This document shows, one piece after another, positions 35,277-46,800 of a stretch of 64,000 bases of DNA. The stretch covers positions 1 through 64,000 of the forward strand of contig JAGFNK010000289.1 in assembly GCA_025769875.1 (NCBI GenBank), in the 5' to 3' direction. The translations under genes and the position numbers were made by a program. Position 1 is the stretch's first letter; each line of letters starts with the position of its first letter. This stretch comes from Russula earlei. Lineage: Eukaryota; Basidiomycota; Agaricomycetes; Russulales; Russulaceae. The notes under the pieces are model-generated. The model was given only the letters and a program-made list of their open reading frames with translations, searched no databases and was not told the DNA's origin.

Positions 35277-37190
35277 TCAGAATGCCCATTTCATGATCAA
35301 CACGGCCAGGGCCAGGATGAAGATGGTTATCATGTGTCTACCTGTGACCGTTGTGATCTTGAACTTCTCCAGCACCTGGTGCCAGAGATTCACCTTATCC
35401 AACCCGAGCTTATGCCACATGTCTTTCAGCTCCCCACATTGGTTCCAGCCGGGACATGAATGGTTGACATTCGCAAACCCAAAGTCGATGATCTTCGGAA
35501 AACCGGCCCACTTCTTCTGCAACACATTCTGTGGCTCAAGGTCCCCGTGCTCGACACCCAATAGATGGATGCAGTACAGCTCCCCAAAAATGATAAGTCT
35601 GCCATAGAAAAGTCAGCGCAATCTTCTTCGAATCACGGCAAGTCATACCTCTCTACAACGGACAGTGATGAGAACGTCTCGAGATGTGATAAGGACCGAC
35701 CCTCATCAGAAAGGATAATCGCGCGTCCGCCGTCCCACTTAAATTCCCCATAATGGAGAGGGACCACCCATCCAGCGATGCGGCTCAGCTTATGATATGC
35801 GGCCGTCTCATTGCTGAGCTGGCGTTCGAGCATAGCCTTGTCTTTCTTCGGTACGGTAGCGAACTTGACGACGACATGCCATTTTCTCGATGCATACACA
35901 GAAGACCAACCCCCTCCTAGGTAGTGGTCGAAATGTATGGATTGGCGGCGCATTTCCTTGGCAAGTTGAGAGAGGGGTGCGTCAACGAGGGTGAATTCGA
36001 TTGGCAGGCCATCAAGGCATTGAATGACAATATTCGCGCGAGTCTGGGCAGATTCGTCAATACCATGTGTGAACGAATGAAAGAAAAAGGTTTGCTAACT
36101 CCTGTGGGTAGATTTGAAGGACCAGCACGTGGACCCTCGCTTTTGGACCGCAACCTTGAGGATACAATGCGGTTCTCGGTCTCCACTCTTCCCCGTGGCG
36201 ACGAAGACGGAGCTTCTGGTGGGGGATCCAAACCAAATTTTCCCATCAGAGTAATATCGTCGATGTTCGTGACCTCTGTGAGCAGCATGTACACCAACAT
36301 GCTCCAGATAGGTGGGAGTTGTCCTGCGTTATCACCAGGCGGAAGACAGAACTTGGTGATCGGTGAGCAGTAGACCCGGGGCCTCCCTTGCGTCCGTGGA
36401 ATGTACATGATGGTGTAGTTCAATCCACAGAAGACGACTGCCCAACGAACGGCTGATTGGTCCTCGTGTTCGATGTCACCCGCATGGTACACAAGCTACA
36501 AGTACAGATTGACTTAGATAATGGACGGCTGAAAGAAGCAACCACACGAACCTTGTTCAGGATGGCCTTGTAACCGGTGTATGATGACGCCTGGTGTAGA
36601 TCTAACACTCGGTTCGTTCCCAGCAGACTACTGAATTCCGTCCTCATGAATCTCTCGAATACGTGCGAGGACTTATCCTCCCATAGGATTTTGATCTGGT
36701 TACCTATCCGGTAACTGTGATCAGTAACCACCCTTCGGAATCGCGAAGGCTCTTGGGATCGGAACCGCAGCACATCATTTGTAAGGGCACGATAAATGTG
36801 TGTGACCAGGAGAGAGAGATATTGTGCGATGACCCCCGATGATGCTTCATTATTAGTGACGAAATCAGTGAGCAGACATGATTGTTGGAGTTGTTGTAGA
36901 ACGCTTTGGGGTGTGATGGGAGGTGTGGTGCCTGAGAAAACAGTTCCTGCTGCGGGCTCTGCGTAGTTTCCATCAATTATTTCGACCAGGTGATCCCGCA
37001 TACTATCTAGCAAGCCCTCGACTCGTTCCACGGATGCGGGTAAGCGTGAGTGGCCGCCCACCATCGCGGCGTTGAGGGAACTCGTTTGTACCGAGCGAGA
37101 TTCTGGTAAGTCATGATATTGTTCGAGAGAGACATGTACGTGTTGAGAAACTGGAAACAGGAGGTCTCTCCAGGTGTTAATACCCGCCAT
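35277..37190 (-). CDS. APH/protein-kinase-like protein, tail-anchored (copy K3)
   Basis: Exons 36552-37190, 36187-36495, 35649-36094, 35277-35598; 571 aa, no visible lesion. Exon 4 keeps NLWHQVLEKF as in K1. Exon 3 differs before the kinase core (AKEMRRQSIHFDHYLGGGW), a variant shared with K4. Glycine-loop, HGDLEPQN, DFG and membrane tail are intact. The start codon is divergent from the gene remnant at 37270, 79 bp away. Confidence 0.75.
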
Positions 37191-37269
37191 TACACGAATG
37201 ACGAGGCGAAAAGAGTTCGTGCGAACTATTTCAAACTCGATTTGAACTCCGCAGCTCCTGACGGCCGAC

Positions 37270-38100
37270 ATGACAACAACACAGTCGTTCACATCGCAAG
37301 TTCTCCCTTGTCCTCTACCTCACTCTGGTTCACCTGTACAGGATATTTGTGCAGCCAAGCATGTCACGCTGTTTGAGTTGATTGAACCAGAGCTCTCCCC
37401 CAAAGCACAGCCAGTTCTCCGTCCTCTTCAGTCCCCGTAACGCCCTTTGATCCGCCACATTTTTCAACTCCCGCAAATCCGCTCATGTACGGGAAGCCTC
37501 AGCCTGACCCACGGCCGTTCAAGCCTGTGATAAAGAGCCCCTCATGCGGCAACGTATGGCGTGCAAGACAAGTTCTCCTCTCGTCTGGGAAAGTGGAAGA
37601 GACGGGATAGCACGGACACGTGAGTTACGACGGGCATGGTGCTCAACGCCGATCACGAGCGAGAGTTATCCGAGTCGAACAGACCATTGGAGGTTGAGCC
37701 ATGTCCTTCTCAGGCGAGCCACCCTTCATCTGGTTCTAAATCCACAACCTTCGTGACCGAATGCCGTACTTCCCTTTTCAGCCTCCCCAACGTCCCAATC
37801 AACAACATAGCACAGGTACGATCTCCCGTACGTATAGTTACCTATCACTTACGTTGGTTCATTTCGCCGTATGACGCTCACCATTTGCAAACCCACACGT
37901 AAGAGATGGTACGTTCGCCTACTCGGCGCAGCACACACGTACGTTACCATCCGCACCAGCGAGCCCAGTAACCGCCGCCTTCGGGCCTGTGTTCAATCCA
38001 GCACCGCACGGGGCACCGTGGGCACCGTCTCTGAGCGGGAGTTCGTCGCAAGAGTTACACCTACGGCGGACCACAGCATCGTTAAGAATAATTCATGCCT
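37270..38100 (+). pseudogene. Unknown multi-exon gene 'e', copy 1
   Basis: Counterpart of 57189-58066, divergent from K3. One base is lost in the sixth codon region (ACAACACAGTCG for ACAACACAAGTCG), so the start is frameshifted. Downstream peptides such as LSPKAQPVLRPLQSP and SLPNVPINNIAQ are present. Truncated near 38100 where homology to the other copy ends. Product not recognised. Confidence 0.4.
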
Positions 38101-38268
38101 TAGTATGACAGCCAGGTATAGGTATACTGCACTAAGATGTGCAATTGCAACGTTACAATCGCTGACGCTGACCGATACAAAATATGATAATAAGGTCCGA
38201 CAAATAACGAAAACAGGTCAGATCACCGAACACCTTCCTACACACGCACGCACGGCGCTGCGCCTCAT

Positions 38269-38690
38269 TCATAGCAAAGAAAGAATTATTGTCGCATTGA
38301 TGCTGAAGAGCAGCCCGAGTGGGGTCGATATCGGCAACGCAATCGCGCCGTTCGATCCTGGCGTGGGCAAGAAGTGTTTTGCGTCTTGCTCCTGTTGAGC
38401 CGTCGATTCCTGCCCAGAAAGGAAGTGTCATACATCGCGATCAGTGAGGCAAGGCAATGAAAAGTATCTGGTGTTTACCTTGAAGGCGATAATGCCAACC
38501 AAGACGCCCAGGATGAAGAAGATGAAGGATATGATGAGCCAGATGACCCCCCATACTTGATTCGGCTGTGATCAATGCACACGCTCGACGGAATGAGTAG
38601 TGGCTATGAATGATGTACCTTGCGAAGGGAAACAGCCACAGATCAGATCTTCGCGAAGGCTGATGCATCGGATGCATTCACTTTCCGGGC
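38269..38690 (-). pseudogene. Small two-TM protein gene fragment, 5' truncated
   Basis: Three exon-like blocks on minus: about 38619-38690, 38479-38565 and 38269-38409. They join by GT-AG introns of 53 and 69 nt, all phase 0. The peptide runs FAKI*SVAVSLRK, then PNQVWGVIWLIISFIFFIL and GVLVGIIAFK, then ESTAQQEQDAKHF...LGLLFSINATIILSLL and a stop. The single internal TGA would be CGA (Arg) before one transition. The 5' end is lost at the joint with the membrane-protein fragment. None of these exons is long enough to stand out as an ORF. Function unknown. Confidence 0.5.
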
Positions 38691-39261
38691 GATTGTATCA
38701 TCACTTTCTGACCTTGGACCTGCGATTGTCCGTGGACCATTGGCAGAAACAATGTATGTCGAGCCGTGGCTAATTTGTGTCCTTTTGTGGCCATTTGTAA
38801 TGCCTTGGGTTAATGTTGTTGGCCAAAGGGAGACGCACACGATGAGAGTTGGCACATCTTATCCTCGCGAATGGGGCAGTGAGCTGCATTCAGCTTTCGG
38901 ATGGGTAGCAATTCTCTGTATCACGTTGACTTTCGGCAGGATTCACTGCATCGGATAGTCGTTCAATTTTCCCTCTAGCGCAGAGCAAACTCTCTGGCGT
39001 ATTGCTTCACTCACCATCACAGCTGCGCCAATTCTGTTTCTGGTATTTCCTTCGCTAGATCCTCTAGAAAACAGTTTCGGTCATGGATACGGTTTCCTCG
39101 ATCTGATTTTATTATTCCTCGTTCTGGATGCAGTGGTGTCACCATTCTTTTATATGCTCAGTCGATTGCTGTTGCTTGTGCTCCCCTTCCTGTCTCTTAG
39201 ATCGCTTCCTCCTGCAGCCTATCATGTTGTACACTGGACTTCATTCATTCCACATATATAA
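38640..39261 (+). pseudogene. Seven-TM membrane protein, 3' fragment
   Basis: Matches the last ~200 codons of 26208-27616, beginning near VSSLSDLGPAIVRGPLAE. TGG to TAG at 38956 in the GWSFNF motif stops it. The frame then continues SFNFPSSAEQTLWRIASLTI to a matching IPHI stop. The 5' two thirds are missing. The copy is followed by the same tail as S1. Confidence 0.85.
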
Positions 39262-40109
39262 TGCATACACTTACAACACTTCGTCATGCTTACCACGATC
39301 CAACCGTTCAACGACAATGGCAGCCAACTTGATGCGCTGCAACACAACGTTCGCGATGAGGAGGCACGAGGGCGATGTGACCTACAACACAACTATGTTC
39401 CGGTGGACCACGCCACCTCATGCTCGTCTTCCCCGATCTCACTTTCACTTACTACTACTCCCTGGCCCTTCCACCCTTATTAGCATCGATTCCCTTCTTC
39501 CTCGGTTCCATCAGAGAACACTGCACACAACTTACCTTATTCATACTCACCCTCAGACGTCGTAGACACGCTCACTGCGCGACACCTCTCGCCTCTATCA
39601 GTTCCGGCCACGCTCACCAGTACGACGCCATCCTCCGCCGAACCCCCACTGGGCAACCCTGGCACACCGAGCGTCTTCTCGCGCCAGAACTCCCGATGAT
39701 AGCGCAGATGCGGACGCGGTCGTACGCGAAGATGGATGTAGACGCAAAAAAAATCAAATGCGGCCCTGCCGTTCAAACGTCCGATGCGCGACCACGTGGA
39801 GCGCGGCGGAAGACCGCCTGGCTAGCGATTTCCTCTCTCCAAGCACGACCCAGCTCTTGCGGAGGTCATGCACACGGTTGCGGCACCTGCGCGGCCGTAC
39901 GATGGCCGGGGACAAACTTGAAGGGATGCGGCCTGGGTCGCGTGACTCGCGTCGAGCGGCGTGCTCGTTCGTCTCAATCGGGTGTCCTCGGCATCGAGGT
40001 CAAAATGTACGTATGTGGTTCATCCCGTACACTGGGTGGACAATTCGACTGATTGTTGTTTCGGCATGGTCAACTCGGGTCCTCGAGATCCTTTACCTGA
40101 CTTTGTGAC
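39262..40109 (-). other. Segment tail, copy 2
   Basis: Homologous to 27617-28356 with many small indels. Exon-like RIKLAAIVV block is bounded here by a GTAAGC donor (about 39290, minus). Ends with CTTTGTGAC directly before the copia 5' LTR, as in copy 1. Confidence 0.45.
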
Positions 40110-40575
40110 TGTCGTGATCTCGCAGATCAAAACCATGCGCAAGTGAGATTGATTGCAGGTGAGTGATGCCAATCACGCGCAAGCAATTGGGACTCAGGGA
40201 TCGGCCTGATACAATACTTACTTTGATACGAGTTCATATATACTTAGATACCTTATATCTTGACTCTTTAATCTAATAGTTAGTCCTACTATTTCCCCTC
40301 AGTGATTGCTTATGCACGCGAGTCACTGAGGTACGTTTATTCAGCTATTGTACTTATGTGCTGTGGACTAATACCTAGATAGTGTTTATCTTATCTAGGT
40401 AAATATACATTATAGTGATTGCTTATGCATGCAAGTCACTGAGTGTTTATCTTATCTAGTGACACATTCCCATGCACATACACCAACACGTGCATCTGAC
40501 CGCTGCATGCATGTTCACTCACAGAACTGAATATAGACACATATATCCACACCACAGTCCATAATAAAACTTACA
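40110..40575 (+). repeat. Copia 5' LTR
   Basis: TGTCGTGATCTCGCAG...AAAACTTACA, 466 bp. It lacks about 85 bp present in the solo LTR and the 3' LTR (the part ending in the CTAGTAGTTAG region). Gag ATG follows 5 bases after it. Confidence 0.88.
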
Positions 40576-40579
40576 GGTT

Positions 40580-41706
40580 ATGGGCCCTGGACCGACAGCA
40601 TCAACTTCTTCCACCCCTGCCATGGTACAGCTGCCTGTGCCCAGCACCCTTGAGCAATTCCCAGCAGTGATCCCTCACCTTGACATCAGTGGCTCCAATT
40701 GGGCCATGTTCACTATGAGATTCAGACAGGCCATGCAGGCCACAGACCACTGGAGTTTCTACGATGGGACCAACCAGCGCCCCACTGCTGCAAACCCTCA
40801 GAACCCCACTGCAGATGAAGATTTAGCAATGAAGACCTGGGACCAGAGTGATTGCATCGCCCGCTTCCTGCTCTGTCAATGCCTTCCTGACTCTATCACA
40901 GTATGTGTGGCTGACCTGCCCCCCACTGAGGAATGCTGGAAGCAAGTTTCCCTTGAGTTTGAGATAAAGAGCAAGTATGCCCAAAGTAACCAGCTTCAAG
41001 TGTTTCTTGAGAGCCAATGCACCAAGGGGGCGGACATCCACACTTTCCTACAGGACCTCTGCTACAAGCACAAGGAGCTGCATGCATCAGGAGTCAGCAC
41101 CTCAGACGCCGAATACCAATGCATGATCCTCCAGAGCCTTCCAGACAACTTGGCATGTTTCGCGTCCCAGCTCCTGATGACTGCTCATATATCTAACCCC
41201 ACCAGTTCCATGCCAATGGACACCCTCATCATTTACATATGTGAAGAGGCAGACAGACTTAAGAACCACCATGGGTGCAGCCAGACAGGCTCCAGCTTGG
41301 GCAAAAAGGACCAGCAGCCTGACAAAGCTCTTGCTGCCCACAGGTCAAACAGTGCAAAGAAGCAGCATCACAAGGGCAAGTGCCACAACTGCGGCAAGTT
41401 GGGTCATTGGGCGTGTGAGTGCCACTCCCCAAAGAAGGAGGGAAACATGGCAGTGCAGTCAGGACCAATGTCCAGCAGCACACTGGCACCCACCAAATCT
41501 GAGACTTGGCCAGTAAGGTCAGCAAATGCCATTACCAAAGACAATGTCAAAGTGGATGGGTTCTGGCTGGCTGAAGAGGTAGGGGGTAGCATGTGAATTC
41601 CCAGCACAGACCCAGACCCCTTCCAATGTGGAGAAACACACGAGGCATTCGCATCAAATGATGGGGAGTGCTTGGACAGGACAGAAATGATGGAGGAGAT
41701 GGCCAT
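40580..41706 (+). pseudogene. Copia gag
   Basis: 338-residue frame (40580-41596) with a copia-type Gag (UBN2-like) region and a CCHC zinc knuckle CHNCGKLGHWACEC at about 41381-41425. A TGA at 41594 then stops the frame, but coding continues in the same frame (IPSTDPDPF...) towards the protease. Gag and Pol were therefore one polyprotein. The chromovirus inserted at 41707 separates them. Confidence 0.85.
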
Positions 41707-42309
41707 TGTTGTAAACTACCCCTTGTCGGTTCGTCCATTATTGTTCTTCTTTATTATCCTTGTCTCCGTGGTTACTGTTTCATCCCTTGATGGTGATCCC
41801 CTATTGTTTCACTTATTGTGTTTCACCTATTGTGTTTCACTTATTGTGTTTCACCTATTGTCGAGTTACTTTTGCTATTGGTCTACCCTTATCTATTGTT
41901 CTGCTTATGGTACTGTACAGCCTCACCACATACAGTATTTAAGCGCCTGTAGAAGCTGGGGAATGCCCCAAGCTTAGCTTTGTCCCATTTCCTGTCGCAT
42001 CCCTTGCCTTGTACACTCTCTCAATCACAACTCGCTTGTGCTGGCCTACACCTTGCTTGACCTGAGCACACCTCAAGGAACCCTTGTGTTCCTCTTCCTC
42101 CTCTGCCTCTCTCTCATCGTCTTCCTCTTCTGTGAAACCAGAGATCGACTCTGTCTGCGGACTGAGTCATTGTCTGACTCAGCCTTGAGACGCTAAACCA
42201 TTGAACCGGTCTCCTTGAGCCGGCCCCCACTGAACCCTTGAACCAAGTCACAGGGACTTGGCCCCATTGAACCTTGAGCTAACGCTCTAACGGCCGCGAC
42301 GCCGTTACA
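41707..42309 (+). repeat. 5' LTR, young A element
   Basis: TGTTGTAAACTACC...GACGCCGTTACA, 603 bp. It differs from the 3' LTR by an A/G at the 3' end (GCTAACG/GCTGACG) and two one-base indels in short runs. Confidence 0.95.
41936..41980 (+). promoter_or_regulatory. TATA-like box and self-primer start in LTR A
   Basis: TATTTAAG at 41936-41943 is followed 34 bases downstream by AAGCTTAGCTT (41970-41980), the likely 5' end of the transcript. That 11-mer is complementary to the primer site at 42311-42321. Confidence 0.6.
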
Positions 42310-42310
42310 C

Positions 42311-42321
42311 AAGCTAAGCTT
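42311..42321 (+). promoter_or_regulatory. Primer-binding site, self-priming type
   Basis: AAGCTAAGCTT lies one base after the 5' LTR and is the exact reverse complement of 41970-41980. I see no obvious match to a tRNA 3' end. The layout matches the Tf1/sushi self-priming group. Confidence 0.65.
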
Positions 42322-43876
42322 TCTACTCCATTCTGGAGATCAACCTTGAACTACCATCGAATCGTTGGGTCCGTGTCCAACCTAGACCATCCCCAGACCT
42401 TCCCGAACACGTCGTAGGAGCTGCCACTTGGGACAGCTTCCATACTTTTCTTTGTTACATCACCACTGAAAACAACGAAGAACTACCAGTCGAATTCATC
42501 AATAACCGTTGGTTCGAACTACGACTTAGGAGAGGACAACTCTACACTCACCTAGACCTAGAACTCCTCAGAAACAGCCTTGGATTAGGCTACTGGAGGG
42601 AAAACGACCCCCTCTACGAACCACCATCAGAATCAGAAGCCTCTTCCACAGAAGGCAACCCCCCTGAACCAGAAAACACCATTGAAACTCAGACACCCTT
42701 TGAATCCCCTGCACTAGAACCAGAGGACCCCCTTGAAAACCAGGAACCCATCGAAACCTTAGAAATCGACCCACAGAACCCCCCAGAACCCGATATGGCA
42801 GCCCAACCCCAAGTCGCTGTACAACCCCCCAGATGGCTGCTCAGGCCCCCAGATGGCTGCTCAGGCCCCTCAGATGGCCGCTCAGGCCCCTCAGGTGGCC
42901 GCCCAGGCTCCTCCAGTCGTCGTTCCACCCCCTCAAGTAGCTGCTCCAGCACCACAAGGCACCAATGGATCCCTCAGCGGTAAAGAACCCACTGCCTTCA
43001 CAGGGGAAAGGAACAAAACAAAAAGATTCATCATGGAATTCAATCTATTTTGGGGTCTCAATGATGACAAGGCAGTAATGATCTCCCCTTTCAAACGAAC
43101 AATGCTGGCTCTCTCCTACATTCAAGGAGAAAAGGTTGAAGAATGGGTCAATTCACAAGCAAACGCACTCAGGGATAAAGTAAACAGAGCCCAGAACCCC
43201 ATTAACAGAATGAACGAAGCATTATGGAATGACTTTGTTACAGACTTTATGTTCAAATTCACTAACACCGCGGAGAAAGAGGATGCCCAAGCAGCTCTCG
43301 CCAAACATACAATGAAGGAGTCCCTTGACGACTACATTTCCACCTTCGAACAACTTCTGAATAAAACAGGGTGGCCAGAAACGGACAGTTATCGCTATTG
43401 AAAGCTTCAAAAATGGTCTAAAAATTGGACTCTACCGTGCAATCCTAAATAGAGATGTCTGGCCCACCACCCTTCAAGAATGGAAGGAAGAGGCCAGAAG
43501 ACAACATCGACGTTTCATCACCATCAGAGAAAAGCTCAAAGGGAAGACCACACACTCCCCCCCTGAACACAAGACCCATCACCCTGACCGAATGCAAGTG
43601 GACGCCGTCAAGTCCAATTTCAAAAAACTCACTGAAGAAGAAAGGAAACAATTGGCGAAAGAAGGACGATGCTTCCGTTGCAGAGAAAAGGGTCACCTTA
43701 GCCGAGAATGCCCTAAAAATACAGCTCCTACCACTTCCAAAGCCCGAATTACCGAATCACCCCCAGAACCAGCTAAAGAAGAAGAACCAGCTTCCATGGT
43801 AGCACGCATGAAAACCCTACCAGCCGAAGAACGAGCCAAAATCTGGGATCTCATACTCAAAGAGGATTTTCTCTAG
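42317..43876 (+). pseudogene. Gag of young A element
   Basis: Open from just inside the LTR. The region TWDSFHTFLCYITTENNEEL is conserved with the old copy, but there is no ATG before 42795. An acidic Pro/Glu region leads into Gln/Ala/Pro repeats, the capsid region (MLALSYIQGEKVEEWVNSQA...), and a CCHC knuckle CFRCREKGHLSREC near 43672-43713. Breaks: single-C losses at about 42829 and 42851, and one extra A at about 43387 (GACAGTTATC for GACGTTATC). Ends at TAG 43874. The last 100 nt overlap pol in the -1 frame. Confidence 0.85.
42823..42950 (+). repeat. Imperfect ~21-bp tandem repeats in gag
   Basis: CAGATGGCTGCTCAGGCCCC-type unit repeated about four to five times, coding for QMAAQAP units. 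The two frameshifts in this gag lie in the C runs of this array. Confidence 0.75.
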
Positions 43877-46800
43877 GCCAAAGTGCGACGGTCGGCACAG
43901 AGGCCCAAATAGATACCATTGTCAACCATAAAGAGAACTCAATGAAAGTCCCTTTTATGCTAACAACCAATGGAAAGACTGGACAAGCGCTCCTTGACAG
44001 CGGAGCAACAGAAAATTTCATCAGTCAAGGAATTGTGGAAAAATTACAAATCCCACTTCGGACCCTTAGAACCCCCAGGCCCATCATCAATGTAGATGGT
44101 ACCAATAACCAAGGAGGAGCACTAACCCATTATGCTCATATGGCCGTACGGCATGGCCCCACCACACGACTCCTCACCTTCTATGTCACAAACTTAGGAG
44201 AAGATAGAATGATCCTCGGTTATCCTTTTTTAAAAGCGATTAACCCCCTTGTCAACTGGAGCACTGGTCGCCTAAGAAATCACTTAGGAGTCCTCCTCAC
44301 CCCCGTCCCCCTAGCCAAACCACCTAGAATCCGGATCGCACAAATAAGGACAATCACCATTCCCCCTGAATACTTACGACATCAGAAGGTCTTCTCAGAA
44401 GAAGCAGCCAAACGACTCCCACCCAGTCGGGGAGAACTCGATTTCAGAATCACCCTGAAACCAGACGCCCCCAAATTCCTTGATTGCCGAACTTACCCAC
44501 TCCCCCTGAACGAAAAACAAGAACTATCAAGACAAATACAAGAAGACCTGGCCAAAGGTTTCATCAAAGACGGTGTTTCAGATTTTGTATCCCCCGTCTT
44601 CTTTGTTCAGAAGAAAGACGGTACTGCCCCAAGGATGGTAGTGGACTACCGAAAACTTAATAACGCCACCGTTCCAGATTATCATGCCCTGCCAAACATG
44701 GAAGAACAATTACACAAATTAAGGGGAAAAACCACCTTTAGCAAATTCGATGTCAGAGCTGGCTACAACAACATCTTGATCCACCCAGAAGACCGACACA
44801 AGGGTGCCTTCAAAACCCAGTTTGGCACCTTCATTCCCATGGTGATGGGCTTCGGCTTTACCAATGCCCCAGCAGCTTTTCAACGAGCAATGAACCACAC
44901 CCTCCGACCCTGGCTTCTAAAGTACCCCGAAAACACTTGCAACTACCTAGACGACGTGGCAATAGCCACGAACTCAGGAGAAGAACACCTCCACCGACAA
45001 ATTACACACGAATTCCTTGACCTTCTCGAAAGGGACTCTTATTTCCTAAAAGCATCTAAGTGCGCCTTCGAACAAGAAGAGATTGACTTCCTGGGCTTCC
45101 GAATTAATCAAGGAACTCTCAGAATCGATCCTGTCAAAATGGAAGGCCTCAAAAACTGGCCGAGACCCCCCAACAATCTGAAACAGGTACAACAAATCAT
45201 GGGCGCCCTCAATTACCAACGGCCATTTATCCGAGACTTCGCAAAAATAGCTCGCCCCATTTTTCTCCACAATCAAGAAAGGGACCCCCTTCCTCTGGAC
45301 TCCAGAAGCGACCACAGCCCTAGAAACCCTGATAGCAGCGGTCTGCGATGACCCCGAACTTTACACTGCCAACCCTGACCTCCAATACGAATTAGAAACC
45401 GATGCCTCACAATTCGCCACCGGAGCTATCCTCTTCCAAAAGGACCAAAGAGGAAAAAGGAAAATGATCGGAAATATGTCACACGCGTTCAACGAAGCAG
45501 AAAGGAACTACCCAGTCTGGGACAGGGAATTCCTAGCTCTGATCCTTGCACTCCAACACTGGCGATACCTATTAGTTCGGAACTAAACATCCCATCAAAA
45601 TTTTCACAGACCACGCTAACCTGGCTCACTACCGACTCCCCCACAAAATCAACCGAAGGATTGCCGGGATACATCTCAACACTCGCGGATTACCACTTCG
45701 AAATCCACCACAAACCCGGGATCTCCAACCGTGCAGACGCTCTCTCACGACGACCTGACCACAATGACGGGTCAGGAGATAACCAGAACATTACGGCACT
45801 ACCTGACAAACTGTTTATTCGCACGCTTCACACTGAGGACCTCTATGAACAAGTACTAACCGAACAAAGGAAAAGAAAATCAGATCTCCTCATGTGGAAG
45901 GTCAAACACGGTCTCCAAGAAGAAGAAGATGCACTATTCAAAGACGGAAAATTGGTGGTGCCATATCAAGAACCCCTCTTACGAAAGATTTTACATACCT
46001 ACCACGACAGTATCCTCGGCGGGCACACAGGAAATGCCCGAACCCTGTATTCAATTCAAGAATCCTTCTGGTGGCCAAAAATGGCCTACTTTATCAAAGG
46101 ACTACATTCGAGGCTGTGCCACCTGTCAAGCCAACAAATCTTCCACACACCCAACTCGTCCCCCAATTTACCCGATTCCCCCTGAGTTTCAGAAACCATT
46201 CCAAACCATAGCAATCGACTGGATCGTCGATCTCCCGTTGTCAGAAGAATGTAACACTATCATGACCATCACCGACCACGACTCTACCAAGGCGGCAATA
46301 TTCATACCATGTCGTAAAGATATGGGGACCCTAGCAATGGCCAAATTATTCTTACGACATGCCTTCCCTTGGACTGGGGTCCCCTCCAAGATCATTTCCG
46401 ATCGTGACCCTCGCTTTACCTCCGACTTATTCAAAGAAGTTTCCCGAATCCTCGGGATCAACCAAAATTTAAGCACCGCCTACCACCCTCAAACTGATGG
46501 ACAATCAGAAAGAACAAACCAGACCCTGGAAATGTATCTGCGCATCTACACAGGAGAGAAACAGGAAGAATGGGCGCACTGGCTCCCCATAGCCCAATAC
46601 CACTTTAACGCCCACAAGTCTACTACCACCAAAAAAACCCCCTATGAACTCCTCATCGGGTTTAACCCTCAAGGACTCGGCACCCAGCTCAAGTCCAAGT
46701 TCCCCGGAATCCAAGAACGACTCCAAGCATTAAAAGACATGAGGGAATCTGCACAAGAGGCAATGAAAAGGGCACAGAATAATTGGATCAAGGAAACCAA

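Larger units (their letters stand above)
34101..37262 (-). repeat. Segmental unit S3, tandem copy of S2
   Basis: Starts with ATAATAAACTT (34101-34111), the terminal bases of the copia LTR, followed by the same CACAACTCGAAAC sequence that follows the solo LTR at 31004. It continues through an NTH1 5' fragment (ATG at 34268, minus), the small gene and K3. Offset from S2 is 3114 bp over the first half. Confidence 0.85.

Noticed and set aside
42823..42950. CRISPR-like regular repeats
   Set aside because: They are back-to-back coding tandem repeats without unique spacers, in a eukaryotic retrotransposon.
46505..46726. Antisense frames across chromovirus gag and pol
   Set aside because: All are shadows of the GC-rich third positions of pol; none has domain features.
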